Shown: positions 34,705 to 43,538 of the stretch, in pieces
Numbering within the stretch: the stretch's first letter is position 1
Layout of the letters: every line of letters begins with the position of its first letter
NCBI GenBank assembly: GCA_028293625.1
Contig: JAQGOL010000024.1
Span: 186,001 to 250,000 of the forward strand
Source: Chthoniobacteraceae bacterium
GTDB lineage: Bacteria > Verrucomicrobiota > Verrucomicrobiia > Chthoniobacterales > Chthoniobacteraceae
Length of the DNA: 64,000 bases
Direction: 5' to 3'
Notes under the pieces: model-generated
What the model was told of the DNA's origin: nothing
The model's database searches: none
Seen by the model: the letters and a program-made list of their open reading frames with translations, nothing else
Translations under genes and position numbers: made by a program

Positions 34705-36246
34705 ATGACTATCCCTCCCAAGATCTGCTTTGGCCCCGCGCTTCCACTCTCATTTATAACCGCTCTGATTTTTCCGATTTCAGCAGCGTATTCGCAATCG
34801 CCCCGCCAAAATGCAACGGATGCGGTCGAGGAGGCGCAGACCTCGAAAACCGTCTCTTTAAAGCGGCCCGAGCAGCAGCTAAACGAGCACGATAAATCGG
34901 ACGTATTCGCCGCGGCCAAGGCGCCGGTCTCGGCTCAGCCTATTAAGAAGCAGCCGGATGAGGGGGAGGTGAAGGGGTTCGACTTTGCGCGCGATCCTCT
35001 TAATGCAAAAGCGCCAATGCAAACTCCCGAGGAGATCACTGCGGCGGACAAAGAGGCCAAGCCGAAAGTCATGGAGGCGCAACGCAAGCTGCTGGAGAAG
35101 CGCTATAATCTCACCCCAAAACTCGATAGCGAAGTAAAGATGTCGCGAGGTAAACCCATTCCAGTGGGACCAACCGCGCGACTTCCGGAGGGGATGACAT
35201 GGGAAGCTCTTGCCAAACTCTCTCCTGAGCAGATTCGCAAGGATGGCGTGTTCCCTTATCCTTCGTTGCCCCATCCCAAACACGTTGCGGGTGGACAGGT
35301 ATTTCCTCCGATGCAGATCGAGATGTTTCCCCGCCTGGCGCGTTTTGATGTCGATTTCGATTTGCCTGAAGCGTTCCTGCCGGAATTTCCCCCTGCGATC
35401 TTTCTGCAGAATCGTCCCGAGTTAGGTGACGTATCGCGTGGACAAGTAATCTCGATTAACAACTACTACGCACTTTTCAAGGACATCCTTACTCCGGTGC
35501 AACTGGATGGTCTGCGGCTGCTTCTTACTCCATTTCCCCAGGAGGAATTTAATCCCACCGACGATCGCAAAAGTGAGCAACCGAGCCTCGGCGTCACCTG
35601 CTTTGATTGCCATGTCAACGGCCACACCACCGGCCAGTTTCATCTCAATCCCGATGATCGCCCGCAGCAGCGTCGATTCCGGCTCGATACGGTTAGTCTT
35701 CGCGGGCTCTTTAATCAGCAGATACATGGCTCAAAACGCAGCTTGCGATCCGTGGAGGATTTCACGGAATTTGAACAGCGGACGGCTTACTTCAACGGCG
35801 ACCAGATCCATGCCTTTAAAAAAGGCGCCATGATCTTTGATCGCGTGCAGGTCAGCCACATGGCGCAGTTGCAAAACATGCTCGATTTCCCGCCGGCCCC
35901 AAAGCTGAATGTGCTGGGCAGGCTTGATCGCGGCAAGGCGACTGAAAGTGAGATTCGCGGCGAGGAGCTATTCTTTGGAAAAGCCCAATGCGCGACCTGT
36001 CATCAGGGGCCTGCCTATTTGGATCACCAGATGCACGACTTGAAAGTCGAGCGCTTTGTTAATGAATCGCCCGTCGGTCCGATCAAGACTTTCAGCTTGC
36101 GCGGAATCAAAGAGAGTCCTCCCTATCTGCACGATGGCCGCTGCCTGACTTTGGAAGATACGGTGGAATTCTTTAATCTGGTGTTGGAGCTGAATCTGAC
36201 AAATCGCGATAAGGCGGACCTTGTCGCATTCATGCGGTTGCTCTAA
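34705..36246 (+). CDS. Exported di-heme cytochrome c peroxidase/MauG-like protein
   Basis: A 513-aa protein from ATG 34705 with a signal peptide (CFGPALPLSFITALIFPISA). A charged 140-residue linker comes next. Two c-type heme motifs are visible: CFDCH in SLGVTCFDCHVNGHTTGQF near residue 300 and CATCH in LFFGKAQCATCHQGPAYL near residue 433. The latter is followed by FSLRGIKESPPYLHDGR, a family hallmark in which Met or Tyr/His ligands lie, and the C-terminal TLEDTVEFFNLVLELNLT with AFMRLL. The enzyme would act in the periplasm, reducing peroxide or oxidising an organic substrate; the N-terminal heme domain is diverged. No partner is adjacent. Confidence 0.9.
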   Translation: MTIPPKICFGPALPLSFITALIFPISAAYSQSPRQNATDAVEEAQTSKTVSLKRPEQQLNEHDKSDVFAAAKAPVSAQPIKKQPDEGEVKGFDFARDPLNAKAPMQTPEEITAADKEAKPKVMEAQRKLLEKRYNLTPKLDSEVKMSRGKPIPVGPTARLPEGMTWEALAKLSPEQIRKDGVFPYPSLPHPKHVAGGQVFPPMQIEMFPRLARFDVDFDLPEAFLPEFPPAIFLQNRPELGDVSRGQVISINNYYALFKDILTPVQLDGLRLLLTPFPQEEFNPTDDRKSEQPSLGVTCFDCHVNGHTTGQFHLNPDDRPQQRRFRLDTVSLRGLFNQQIHGSKRSLRSVEDFTEFEQRTAYFNGDQIHAFKKGAMIFDRVQVSHMAQLQNMLDFPPAPKLNVLGRLDRGKATESEIRGEELFFGKAQCATCHQGPAYLDHQMHDLKVERFVNESPVGPIKTFSLRGIKESPPYLHDGRCLTLEDTVEFFNLVLELNLTNRDKADLVAFMRLL

Positions 36247-36266
36247 AGCGCAACTGCCGGTGTTTC

Positions 36267-36310
36267 CTGCTCGCAGTTCGCGATCCTTAAAAGGAGCGAA
36301 CTGTGAGCAG
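36267..36310. other. Long stem-loop after the cytochrome gene
   Basis: CTGCTCGCAGTTCG (36267-36280) pairs with CGAACTGTGAGCAG (36297-36310) with one G.U, and the loop itself contains TCCT/AGGA (36284-36287 with 36292-36295). It lies 20 bases after the cytochrome stop. No T-run follows on either strand, so it is not a standard intrinsic terminator. It could stabilise the 3' end of the mRNA or be a palindromic element. Confidence 0.6.
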
Positions 36311-36428
36311 TGGGTGATTGTATTCGGGCAATCGGGGCACGGATTTTAACTGCGTTGCGTCCAAGCGCCGCGCAGTGACGATGGCAACTTCACGCGGACT
36401 TCAAGTTGTCACGAAAATCCTAAATATC

Positions 36429-37820
36429 ATGAGCCATATCGAACGTGCCGAATTCGAGGAACTCAGGAAAGAGGTCAAGGAACTTCGTGCGTTTGTCATG
36501 CGATTTTTGGGTGCTACCTCCAGTGAGGGGCCGGGTGCAGTAACGTGTGAAAGCATCGCCTGCAATTCCATTGTCTTAAAGGGGAACGATGGCCGGAATC
36601 GGGGCTGTTTTGGAGTTGATAATGAAGGGCCGTATCTCACGCTTTTGGGAGAGGATCAAAAGCCGCGGTTGGTTCTCAAGGTGAATGAAAAAGTGGGCCG
36701 CATTCACATCTGCGGTGATGATCTTAAATCGACGCTGGAGCTATGGACCGATGATGCAGGGCACGGAAACTTAGCCATCTACTCGTCTGGCGGGATCCCC
36801 CGCGTCGGTATTCGCGGCTTGGATGACGGCGGAGTCGTTACCCTGATTGGCTCGAATGGAACACCACGGGCGGTGATCCATTCCATCAATGACAAAGGTG
36901 AGGTGGCACTTTTTAACGAGAGCCATTTACTTGCCAAGATGAGCGCTGCCGAGCATGGCGGCACAATCGGAGTACTCGATTCCATGGGACGCCGGGCATG
37001 TGTGATTCTCGCCGCCGAAAAAGGGAACAGCATGCTGGTTTACTCGCCGGATGGGGAGGAAGCTATCACCCTGATGGCCAGCAAACACGGGGCATTGCTT
37101 TGCATGGGAGCAAATGGAGTCGAGAAGGAAACCGAATCGGCTATTAGCTTGATGGCATTGTCAGGCCATGGAGGCGGAATCCGGATCAACAACAACAACG
37201 GCACTCCAGCCATTGAATTGGATGCGGTCGACAACGGAGGCTCATTAAGCATTCATTCCAAAGAGGGAGATGCGCTGATTCAAATGAGCGTTGCTGAAGG
37301 AGGCGGCTTTTTGAGTGCAAGCCATATCAACGGACACGGACTCGCGCATTTTATGGCCCATGAACATGGGGGAACAATCAGCATCACTGGTGAAGATCGA
37401 AACCTGGTGATGCAAGTCGCTGAGCGGACAACTTCGTTCATGATTATGAAAGAAAGCCATGTGCAGGCGATCATCGGAACCAGCGGCGAGAACGATTATG
37501 CGACTTTCATGCTTACCAATCTGGATAACAGCCCGGCCGTAAATCTCATGGCTTCGGCCGGAGGCGGCAAGGTAACTATCGGCGGCAGCGACGGCACAAC
37601 CCAGGCTGGCCTTGGATCAACCGACGAAGGTGGGTTCATTGCCGTTTACAGCGAACTTGGAATCGAACGGGCAACCCTCGCATCCAAAGCCGACGGAGGC
37701 GGGTTCAAGCTCAAATGGGGCGGCACCGACGGGCTTTTTGCGGTGGCGACCGAAGCCGGCGGCTGTATCTTTATCAACGATCGCAATGGACGGACTATCG
37801 ACACCCTGCCGGGTGAATAG
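36429..37820 (+). CDS. Protein of about fifteen 22-aa beta repeats with N-terminal coiled coil
   Basis: A 463-aa protein from ATG 36429 (MSHIERAEFEELRKEVKEL), the start that gives a clean coiled coil; ATG 36381 is possible. After the coiled coil (about 1-30) the chain is a tandem array with a period near 22 residues: an acidic turn with GG, a strand, a G-x-x-G turn and a second strand. Examples are DDGGVVTLIGSNGTPRAVI, EHGGTIGVLDSMGRRACVI, DNGGSLSIHSKEGDALIQM and DEGGFIAVYSELGIERATL. The pattern suggests a solenoid or beta-helix. There is no signal peptide and no cysteine-rich part. I do not recognise the family; function unknown. Confidence 0.85.
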   Translation: MSHIERAEFEELRKEVKELRAFVMRFLGATSSEGPGAVTCESIACNSIVLKGNDGRNRGCFGVDNEGPYLTLLGEDQKPRLVLKVNEKVGRIHICGDDLKSTLELWTDDAGHGNLAIYSSGGIPRVGIRGLDDGGVVTLIGSNGTPRAVIHSINDKGEVALFNESHLLAKMSAAEHGGTIGVLDSMGRRACVILAAEKGNSMLVYSPDGEEAITLMASKHGALLCMGANGVEKETESAISLMALSGHGGGIRINNNNGTPAIELDAVDNGGSLSIHSKEGDALIQMSVAEGGGFLSASHINGHGLAHFMAHEHGGTISITGEDRNLVMQVAERTTSFMIMKESHVQAIIGTSGENDYATFMLTNLDNSPAVNLMASAGGGKVTIGGSDGTTQAGLGSTDEGGFIAVYSELGIERATLASKADGGGFKLKWGGTDGLFAVATEAGGCIFINDRNGRTIDTLPGE

Positions 37821-37856
37821 GTCCGGGCATGCTAACGACTGAACGCACGCGGCCTT

Positions 37857-39770
37857 CTATGCCGCATTCATTGGATGCGTGGCCGGCTGGCTCTTAAGCA
37901 AAGCCAGAACCTTTTCAACCGCATGCGAGGCAGTAAGGCCATGCTTGTTGCGAAGAACGTCGACTGAGCCATGCTCAACAAATTGATCGGGCCATCCGAT
38001 TCTCACTACGGGGGTTTTGATCCCCGCGTCATTGAGGTGCTCAATCACCGCGCACCCGAAACCGTTGTGGAGGACATGATCCTCGATAGTGCAGATAACG
38101 CTCGCGCTGCGGGCGAAAAATTCGATGGTGCCGCCATCGAGCGGTTTGATCCAACGCGGGTTGATAACAGCCGTGCTTATACCTTGCGCTTCAAGAAGGC
38201 GGGCGGCTTCCTCAGCCATCTGGCACATTCCTCCAAGGCCGAAGATAGCAACCTGGGTGCCATGCTTGACGACCTCCGCTTTGCCGATCTCCAAAAGGCG
38301 GGGTTGTTCTTTTGGAGTAACTCCGGTGCCGATGCCGCGCGGATAACGAATGGCGATAGGGCCGGCATTGTAATTGGCCATCGTCCATAGCATATCGACG
38401 AACTCGTCTTCATCCTTGGGCTGCATATGCACAAGATTCGGGATATGGCGCAAATAGCCGATATCAAAGAGCCCATGATGGGTTGGACCATCGTCTCCAC
38501 TTAAGCCGCCGCGATCCATGCAGAGGGCGACATTTAGTTTTTGGAGCGCGATATCGTGCACAATCATATCATAAGCGCGCTGCATGAACGTTGAATAGAT
38601 TGCCAGAAAAGGCTTGAAGCCCTGGGTGGCAAGACCGGCTGCGAAAAGTGCGGCGTGTTCTTCGGCGATGCCGACGTCGTAATACTTGTCGGGATGTTCT
38701 TTGGCAAAAAAAGCGAGTCCGGTTCCTGATGGCATTGCGCCGGTGATAGCGCAAATCTTGTTATTGGATTCGGCGAATTTGGCCAGTGTCCTGCCGAAAA
38801 TTTCGGCGTAAGTCGGAGTGGCTGTCGAAGCGGTTTTACCAGTCTTGGGCTCGAACTTGCCGAGGCCATGGAACTTGTCAGGCTGTTGAAGGGCGGGGGC
38901 GTAGCCTTTGCCTTTCTGCGTAAGAATGTGAAGGATGACCGGCTCGTTTTGAGTTTTCAGAAACTCAAAAGTCTGGATCAGGAGCGGGATATTATGGCCG
39001 TCAATCGGGCCGTAATAACGCAGTCCGAGCTCTTCAAAAATCACGCTTGGCAGGAGCAGGTTTTTAACTCCGGCTTCAATACGATGGGCGAGATCCTTGG
39101 CATGTTTTCCGCCAATCATCTCAATAAATTGAGCTGCCTTATCGTGCAGATGCGCGTAGGTAGGGTGGGTGGCGATTCGATTGAAATAGGTGGCCATCGC
39201 GCCAACGTTTTTGGCGATGGACCATTCGTTGTCATTGAGGACAACGATAAAACGTTTGGTATTCTCTGCGACGTTGTTAAGCGCCTCATAGCTTACTCCA
39301 CAGGTAAAAGCCGCGTCGCCAGCCACGCAAACCACATGCTCGTCACTGCCGCGTTTGTCGCGTCCGACCGCCATTCCAAGTGCCGCACTCAATGCCGTGC
39401 CGGCATGTCCGGCGCCAAAGCAATCGTGTTCACTTTCGCTGCGGAGCAAAAAACCGTTGAGCCCGCCATATTGACGGATGGTGTGGAAGCGCTCGCGCCG
39501 GCCGGTCAGTATTTTATGGACGTAGCCTTGATGACTTACATCAAAAACAAATTTGTCCTTCGGCGTCTCAAAGACCCGGTGCATAGCTATGGTCAATTCC
39601 ACCACCCCGAGATTGGGCCCCAGGTGGCCGCCCACCGAGTTGGGATTCTCTTCAGAAAGCACGCGAACCAACTCATCCCGGATTTCCTGCGCCAGAACCG
39701 GCAAATCCCTCTCGGGCACGGATTTCACATCGGAGGGATAAGTGATGGTGGAAAGAATAGACGTCTGCAT
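37857..39770 (-). CDS. dxs: 1-deoxy-D-xylulose-5-phosphate synthase
   Basis: The thiamine-diphosphate enzyme that condenses pyruvate and glyceraldehyde 3-phosphate in the first step of the MEP isoprenoid pathway. The 637-aa protein has VGGHLGPNLGVVELTIAMH, FVFDVSHQGYVHKILTGR, GHAGTALSAALGMA, the second half with FAKEHPDKYYDVGIAEEHA (catalytic Glu), DRGGLSGDDGPTHHGLFDI and a transketolase C-domain. The thiamine motif reads GDAAFTCGVSYEALNN where E. coli has GDG, with the matching Asn in VVLNDNEWSIAKN. The ATG follows TTCCTCCATTTTTTC, with no Shine-Dalgarno. It lies 104 bases downstream of xseB, the pairing known from other bacteria. Confidence 0.96.
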   Translation of the reverse strand: MQTSILSTITYPSDVKSVPERDLPVLAQEIRDELVRVLSEENPNSVGGHLGPNLGVVELTIAMHRVFETPKDKFVFDVSHQGYVHKILTGRRERFHTIRQYGGLNGFLLRSESEHDCFGAGHAGTALSAALGMAVGRDKRGSDEHVVCVAGDAAFTCGVSYEALNNVAENTKRFIVVLNDNEWSIAKNVGAMATYFNRIATHPTYAHLHDKAAQFIEMIGGKHAKDLAHRIEAGVKNLLLPSVIFEELGLRYYGPIDGHNIPLLIQTFEFLKTQNEPVILHILTQKGKGYAPALQQPDKFHGLGKFEPKTGKTASTATPTYAEIFGRTLAKFAESNNKICAITGAMPSGTGLAFFAKEHPDKYYDVGIAEEHAALFAAGLATQGFKPFLAIYSTFMQRAYDMIVHDIALQKLNVALCMDRGGLSGDDGPTHHGLFDIGYLRHIPNLVHMQPKDEDEFVDMLWTMANYNAGPIAIRYPRGIGTGVTPKEQPRLLEIGKAEVVKHGTQVAIFGLGGMCQMAEEAARLLEAQGISTAVINPRWIKPLDGGTIEFFARSASVICTIEDHVLHNGFGCAVIEHLNDAGIKTPVVRIGWPDQFVEHGSVDVLRNKHGLTASHAVEKVLALLKSQPATHPMNAA

Positions 39771-39874
39771 GAAAAAATGGAGGAAGTAAACGTGATGGAA
39801 TTACTCGCGCAAGCGCGTGGGAGGAAACAGGGGGAGTTGAAAAACGCTGACGGAGAACCGCGAAATCAAAGGGG

Positions 39875-40171
39875 TTAAAAGAGGCTGACTCCCGAGGTTG
39901 CCGATTCGGATTTGGAATCCTGGGAGGGTTCAAACTCGGTGGTCTGCGGCTTGCCCGCCGCGTTACGGGTGATGATGTCGATCCGTTTTTCCGCAGTCTC
40001 GAGTTTTTCCTGGCAGACCTTCACCAGCTTGATGCCTTCCTCGTAGCGGGTGAGCAGCTCTTCGAGTGGCATTTTGTCAGATTCCATCGTCTGAACAATG
40101 TTTTCGAGCCGCTCAATGGCGGTTTCAAAAGTTTGTTCGGAATCTTTCTGGTTAGGCAGTTTATTGGCCAT
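39875..40171 (-). CDS. xseB: Exodeoxyribonuclease VII small subunit
   Basis: A 98-aa protein from ATG 40171. The XseB core is clear: QTFETAIERLENIVQTMESD, KMPLEELLTRYEEGIKLVKV and CQEKLETAEKRIDIITRN. It binds XseA and is needed for the single-strand exonuclease. A short polar tail follows. An in-frame start at 40213 would add residues with no family match. xseA is not in the window. The 108 bases upstream contain an 8-bp inverted repeat, CCTCCAAT/ATTGGAGG, at 40196-40227. Confidence 0.95.
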   Translation of the reverse strand: MANKLPNQKDSEQTFETAIERLENIVQTMESDKMPLEELLTRYEEGIKLVKVCQEKLETAEKRIDIITRNAAGKPQTTEFEPSQDSKSESATSGVSLF

Positions 40172-40279
40172 GGGGCAGGGGTACACCTTACTTGTCCTCC
40201 AATCGCGTCTCAATGCGGAATTGGAGGTGAGCCAAGGAATTGCGCAAGCCGATAACGAGCTGGGGCACGCGGTTCCGCC

Positions 40280-42049
40280 TTAGTCTTCAACGGCGGACCA
40301 GCGATCACGATCGGCATAAAAAACGCATTCCTTTTCAATTTCCATACCCGTCATCGCATGCAGCGGGAAATCTTTGAGGCTGCCAACCTGGCGCAGGATG
40401 AAAGGAGCCCATGCCTTATACTCGCCTTTGACGACCCCGGCGAGAAACGGCTTGTTCCCGGTGATGGGCGTCAAATAAAGACCAATGATTCGGCCCCCGA
40501 GGTGTTCCCAGTCTGTCAGGGTGATAAAATCGTTCACCGTCATCGGCACCCAGAGACTTTTTCTATCGGCATACCACGCCACGGCCCATGGCATGTCCGA
40601 CATGATGATTTCGTTGGGCCGCGTCCATGTGTTGAGCATGGAGATGGAAGGCGGCACGTATGGCGGCCACTGCACCCGGCCCGTGGGCAGCTTCTGCAGG
40701 TCGATAAACTGGATGATAAACGGCAGCGAAGAGATCAGAAACAGCAGGGTGACAAATCCGTAGCGGAGCAAATTATTATAAATTTCGAGCCGGCTCCAGA
40801 GGACCAGCACAAACGCCAGGCCATAAAAGGTCATGAGCGGAATGAACAAGACATTGATGTCGTTGGCCTTGACCGGAGAGGGCGAGGTATATTGCTCGTA
40901 CGGTTCAAGCCCAAATACGGCCATTCCAAAAACAGCAAACAGCCACATGCAAAGCACCCACCATCGGAAAAGCGCAGTTTCGGGCTTTTTGAAAATATGA
41001 AGCAGAGCCAGAAAAAAGACCGGCGCCACCACGATGCTGCCCAATGCCCGATAGATGTCGGAGAACTGACCCATTAACTGGGTGCGTAATTTAAGCGTGA
41101 AATTGCGTGGCGTAATTTCTTTGAGCGTGTCGTCCAGCGACATCGTGCGCATGATTTTGCTCTCGCTGCCGGTCACCTGGGCCAACCCCGAGTACCAGCC
41201 GATTCCGACCGGACTTCCGCAAATGCGGTAATTGCGAACCATCCAAGGAACGTAGAAAAGAGCGCAAACCGCGAGAATCACGGCGGCATCGCGTCCCCAG
41301 GGACGGAAAAAGCAGATGGCGAAAACAAGCGCCCCTAGAAAAATAAATAAGGTTAATCCATGGGCCAATGCCAGGAGTCCAAAGAGTGCGCCCAGGGCGG
41401 CGCTCCAGCGCAGTTTGGGCTGCATCTCGGTATGCGCTTCAACGAGGCGAATCATGACGTAAGTCGCGCCGCTGAAAAGAAACAGCATTAACATTTGCGG
41501 CAACCCCGACATAGAGAAGTCCCAGAAAAGCTCACACAGAAGAAGCAACCCGGTGCCGATCAGTGCCAGGCGTTTATCGAAAAGTCGCTTCGCCGTAAAG
41601 TAATTGACAAGCACCGCCAGCAGGAAAAAACCGAGCTGCACAGCCACCAGGATTTTATCGCAGATATAAACCAGATCTTTTTGCGTCATCAGCCACGATT
41701 TTTTGACCAGCAGCAAAAAAAACGAGTTGATGTACGGGTTGAGCGGCGCGTGATAGGTGTCCGGGATAATCTCCATCGGCAGCGCCCCTTTTTTCGCTTG
41801 AAACTGCCAAAGCGCCGCGGGCCGGATCATTTTGGTTGAAAATCCGTTGCCGCGGGCAATCTCGCGGGAGATCTGCGCTTGTTCCATCGCTTTTTCATGC
41901 GCCAAACCCTTAAAACCGCTCTCCTGGAACAGCCAAAGAGTGCCGACATAAAAAACCACAGCCACCAAAAGCAAGCGACGGATCCAGGATGCCCAGCCGC
42001 CCTGTTCCAGTTTGTGAATCAGTGCCTGAATTTTGTTTTCGTCATTCAT
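40280..42049 (-). CDS. Multi-pass membrane protein, GT-C (PMT/ArnT)-like
   Basis: A 589-aa protein with a membrane helix near residues 25-45 (LLLVAVVFYVGTLWLFQE), then a periplasmic loop with EKAMEQAQISREIARGNGFS and at least nine further hydrophobic segments. The first loop with acidic residues, followed by YHAPLNPYINSFFLLL, has the look of a GT-C glycosyltransferase (dolichyl-phosphate-mannose or aminoarabinose transferase group), which uses a polyprenyl-phosphate sugar. The C-terminal 120 residues are soluble. The fold call is by pattern only. It overlaps the 3' end of the sigma-54 regulator gene by 8 bases, so they are one operon. Confidence 0.7.
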   Translation of the reverse strand: MNDENKIQALIHKLEQGGWASWIRRLLLVAVVFYVGTLWLFQESGFKGLAHEKAMEQAQISREIARGNGFSTKMIRPAALWQFQAKKGALPMEIIPDTYHAPLNPYINSFFLLLVKKSWLMTQKDLVYICDKILVAVQLGFFLLAVLVNYFTAKRLFDKRLALIGTGLLLLCELFWDFSMSGLPQMLMLFLFSGATYVMIRLVEAHTEMQPKLRWSAALGALFGLLALAHGLTLFIFLGALVFAICFFRPWGRDAAVILAVCALFYVPWMVRNYRICGSPVGIGWYSGLAQVTGSESKIMRTMSLDDTLKEITPRNFTLKLRTQLMGQFSDIYRALGSIVVAPVFFLALLHIFKKPETALFRWWVLCMWLFAVFGMAVFGLEPYEQYTSPSPVKANDINVLFIPLMTFYGLAFVLVLWSRLEIYNNLLRYGFVTLLFLISSLPFIIQFIDLQKLPTGRVQWPPYVPPSISMLNTWTRPNEIIMSDMPWAVAWYADRKSLWVPMTVNDFITLTDWEHLGGRIIGLYLTPITGNKPFLAGVVKGEYKAWAPFILRQVGSLKDFPLHAMTGMEIEKECVFYADRDRWSAVED

Positions 42050-43433
42050 TCTGCGGTGGAGTAAGGGGCGGTTGCTTAAGCTCTTTGATCTTGCGATGAA
42101 GCGTTCTGCGGCTGATCCCGAGCTTCTTGGCGGCGGCGGTCACGTTCCCTTTTGTCTCTTCAAGGGCCTGAATGATCAACTCGTGCGCGTGACTTTGCAG
42201 ATCAAGCGGCTTTTCTTTCGGCGCGGGGAATTTGCCGGCAGCCCCCCCAGTCGTTGCGCCTCCCTGGCGCACGGCCATCGGCAGATCGCGGAGCGTGATT
42301 TTTGGGCCGGTTGCCATAACAACACCATGTTCAACCGCTGTGCGCAGCTCGCGCACATTGCCTGGCCAGTCGTACCGCAGAATCGATTGCATTGCCTCAC
42401 TTGTAAATTCTGCGATCGCTTTGCCGTTTTCCTCGGAAAACCCTTTCAAAAACGCAGACACCAGCAATGGAATATCTTCCTTTCGAGCCCGCAGCGGCGG
42501 CATCGTGATCGGCACGACGCTCAATCTGAAAAAAAGATCGTCGCGAAATTTCCCATCGGCCACCAGCTTGCCGAGATCCTTGTTGGTGGCGGCCACCAGT
42601 CTTACATCCACCTTGATTGGGGTGTTGCCGCCGACCCTTTCAAAAGCGCGGTCCTCGCTCAGCACGCGAAGCAGCTTGACCTGCGTTGTCGCGTCAATCT
42701 CCCCGATTTCGTCCAGGAAAATTGTCCCTCCGTTGGCCTGTTCAAAGCGGCCGATCCGTTTTTCGAATGCGCCGGTAAACGCTCCTTTTTCATGCCCAAA
42801 GAGTTCGCTTTCGAGCAATTGGGGAGAGAGCGCCGCGCAATGAACGGTCACGAATTTTGCTTTGGGCCGTCCGCTTAATGTATGGGTCGCCTGGGCGGCG
42901 AGTTCTTTTCCCGTGCCGCTTTCCCCGAGAATGAGGACGGTTGCCCGGGTGGGGGCCACTTGTTTAATTGTGTTAAATACCTCGTGCATCGCCGCTGACT
43001 CACCGATCAGGCGCGCAAGGCCGAACTTGTTCTCAACCACCTTTTTAAGTTCGATGACTTCCTTTTCAGTATCGCGGCTTCGGAGCGCGCGCTGGATAAG
43101 GATTTCGAGCTTATCGATATTGAGCGGTTTTGTGACAAAATCGTAAGCGCCGCGTTTCATCGCCTCGACAGCTGTGTCGACTGAGCCATACGCGGTCATC
43201 ATGATGATGATAGGCGGGTGGGGCCGGTCGAGAACCTTGTCGATTAACTTCATGCCATCCTCGCCGCCAAGGCGAAGGTCGGTCAGCAGCAAATCGATCG
43301 AATCGGCTTCCAGAATATTCAGCGCGCCCTGGATATCGGCGGCCACATAGACCTCGAAATTATCCTCCAGCGACGTACGCAGCCCTTCCCTCGTATGTTT
43401 CTCGTCGTCAACGATGAGGATCGTGGGGTTCAT
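42042..43433 (-). CDS. NtrC-type sigma-54-dependent response regulator
   Basis: A 463-aa regulator from ATG 43433 (MNPTILIVDDEKHTREGLRT). The receiver domain has DD at 9-10, phosphoacceptor Asp52 (LLLTDLRLGGEDG) and Lys in FVTKPLNIDKL. The AAA+ domain has Walker A LGESGTGKELAAQ, the sigma-54 contact loop GAFTGAFEKRIG, FLDEIGEI, and RDDLFFRLSVVPITMPPLR. The C-terminal Fis-type helix-turn-helix is GNVTAAAKKLGISRRTLHRK. It would drive transcription at -24/-12 promoters. No histidine kinase is adjacent; the next gene in the operon is the GT-C-like membrane protein, which may be one of its targets. Confidence 0.95.
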   Translation of the reverse strand: MNPTILIVDDEKHTREGLRTSLEDNFEVYVAADIQGALNILEADSIDLLLTDLRLGGEDGMKLIDKVLDRPHPPIIIMMTAYGSVDTAVEAMKRGAYDFVTKPLNIDKLEILIQRALRSRDTEKEVIELKKVVENKFGLARLIGESAAMHEVFNTIKQVAPTRATVLILGESGTGKELAAQATHTLSGRPKAKFVTVHCAALSPQLLESELFGHEKGAFTGAFEKRIGRFEQANGGTIFLDEIGEIDATTQVKLLRVLSEDRAFERVGGNTPIKVDVRLVAATNKDLGKLVADGKFRDDLFFRLSVVPITMPPLRARKEDIPLLVSAFLKGFSEENGKAIAEFTSEAMQSILRYDWPGNVRELRTAVEHGVVMATGPKITLRDLPMAVRQGGATTGGAAGKFPAPKEKPLDLQSHAHELIIQALEETKGNVTAAAKKLGISRRTLHRKIKELKQPPLTPPQNE

Positions 43434-43538
43434 TCGAAAGTGAGGGGCTCCTAGTAGTGGCGGGCGCCGCGCTTGGCAAGCGCAGGCCGAGCCCGGGAGA
43501 GGCCGCAAACCGTGCGGCGCTCCGCCCTTAAAGGCCGA

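Noticed and set aside
40196-40227. CCTCCAAT/ATTGGAGG inverted repeat before xseB
   Set aside because: Eight-bp arms around 16 bases are too weak to call a regulatory site, and no T-run follows.
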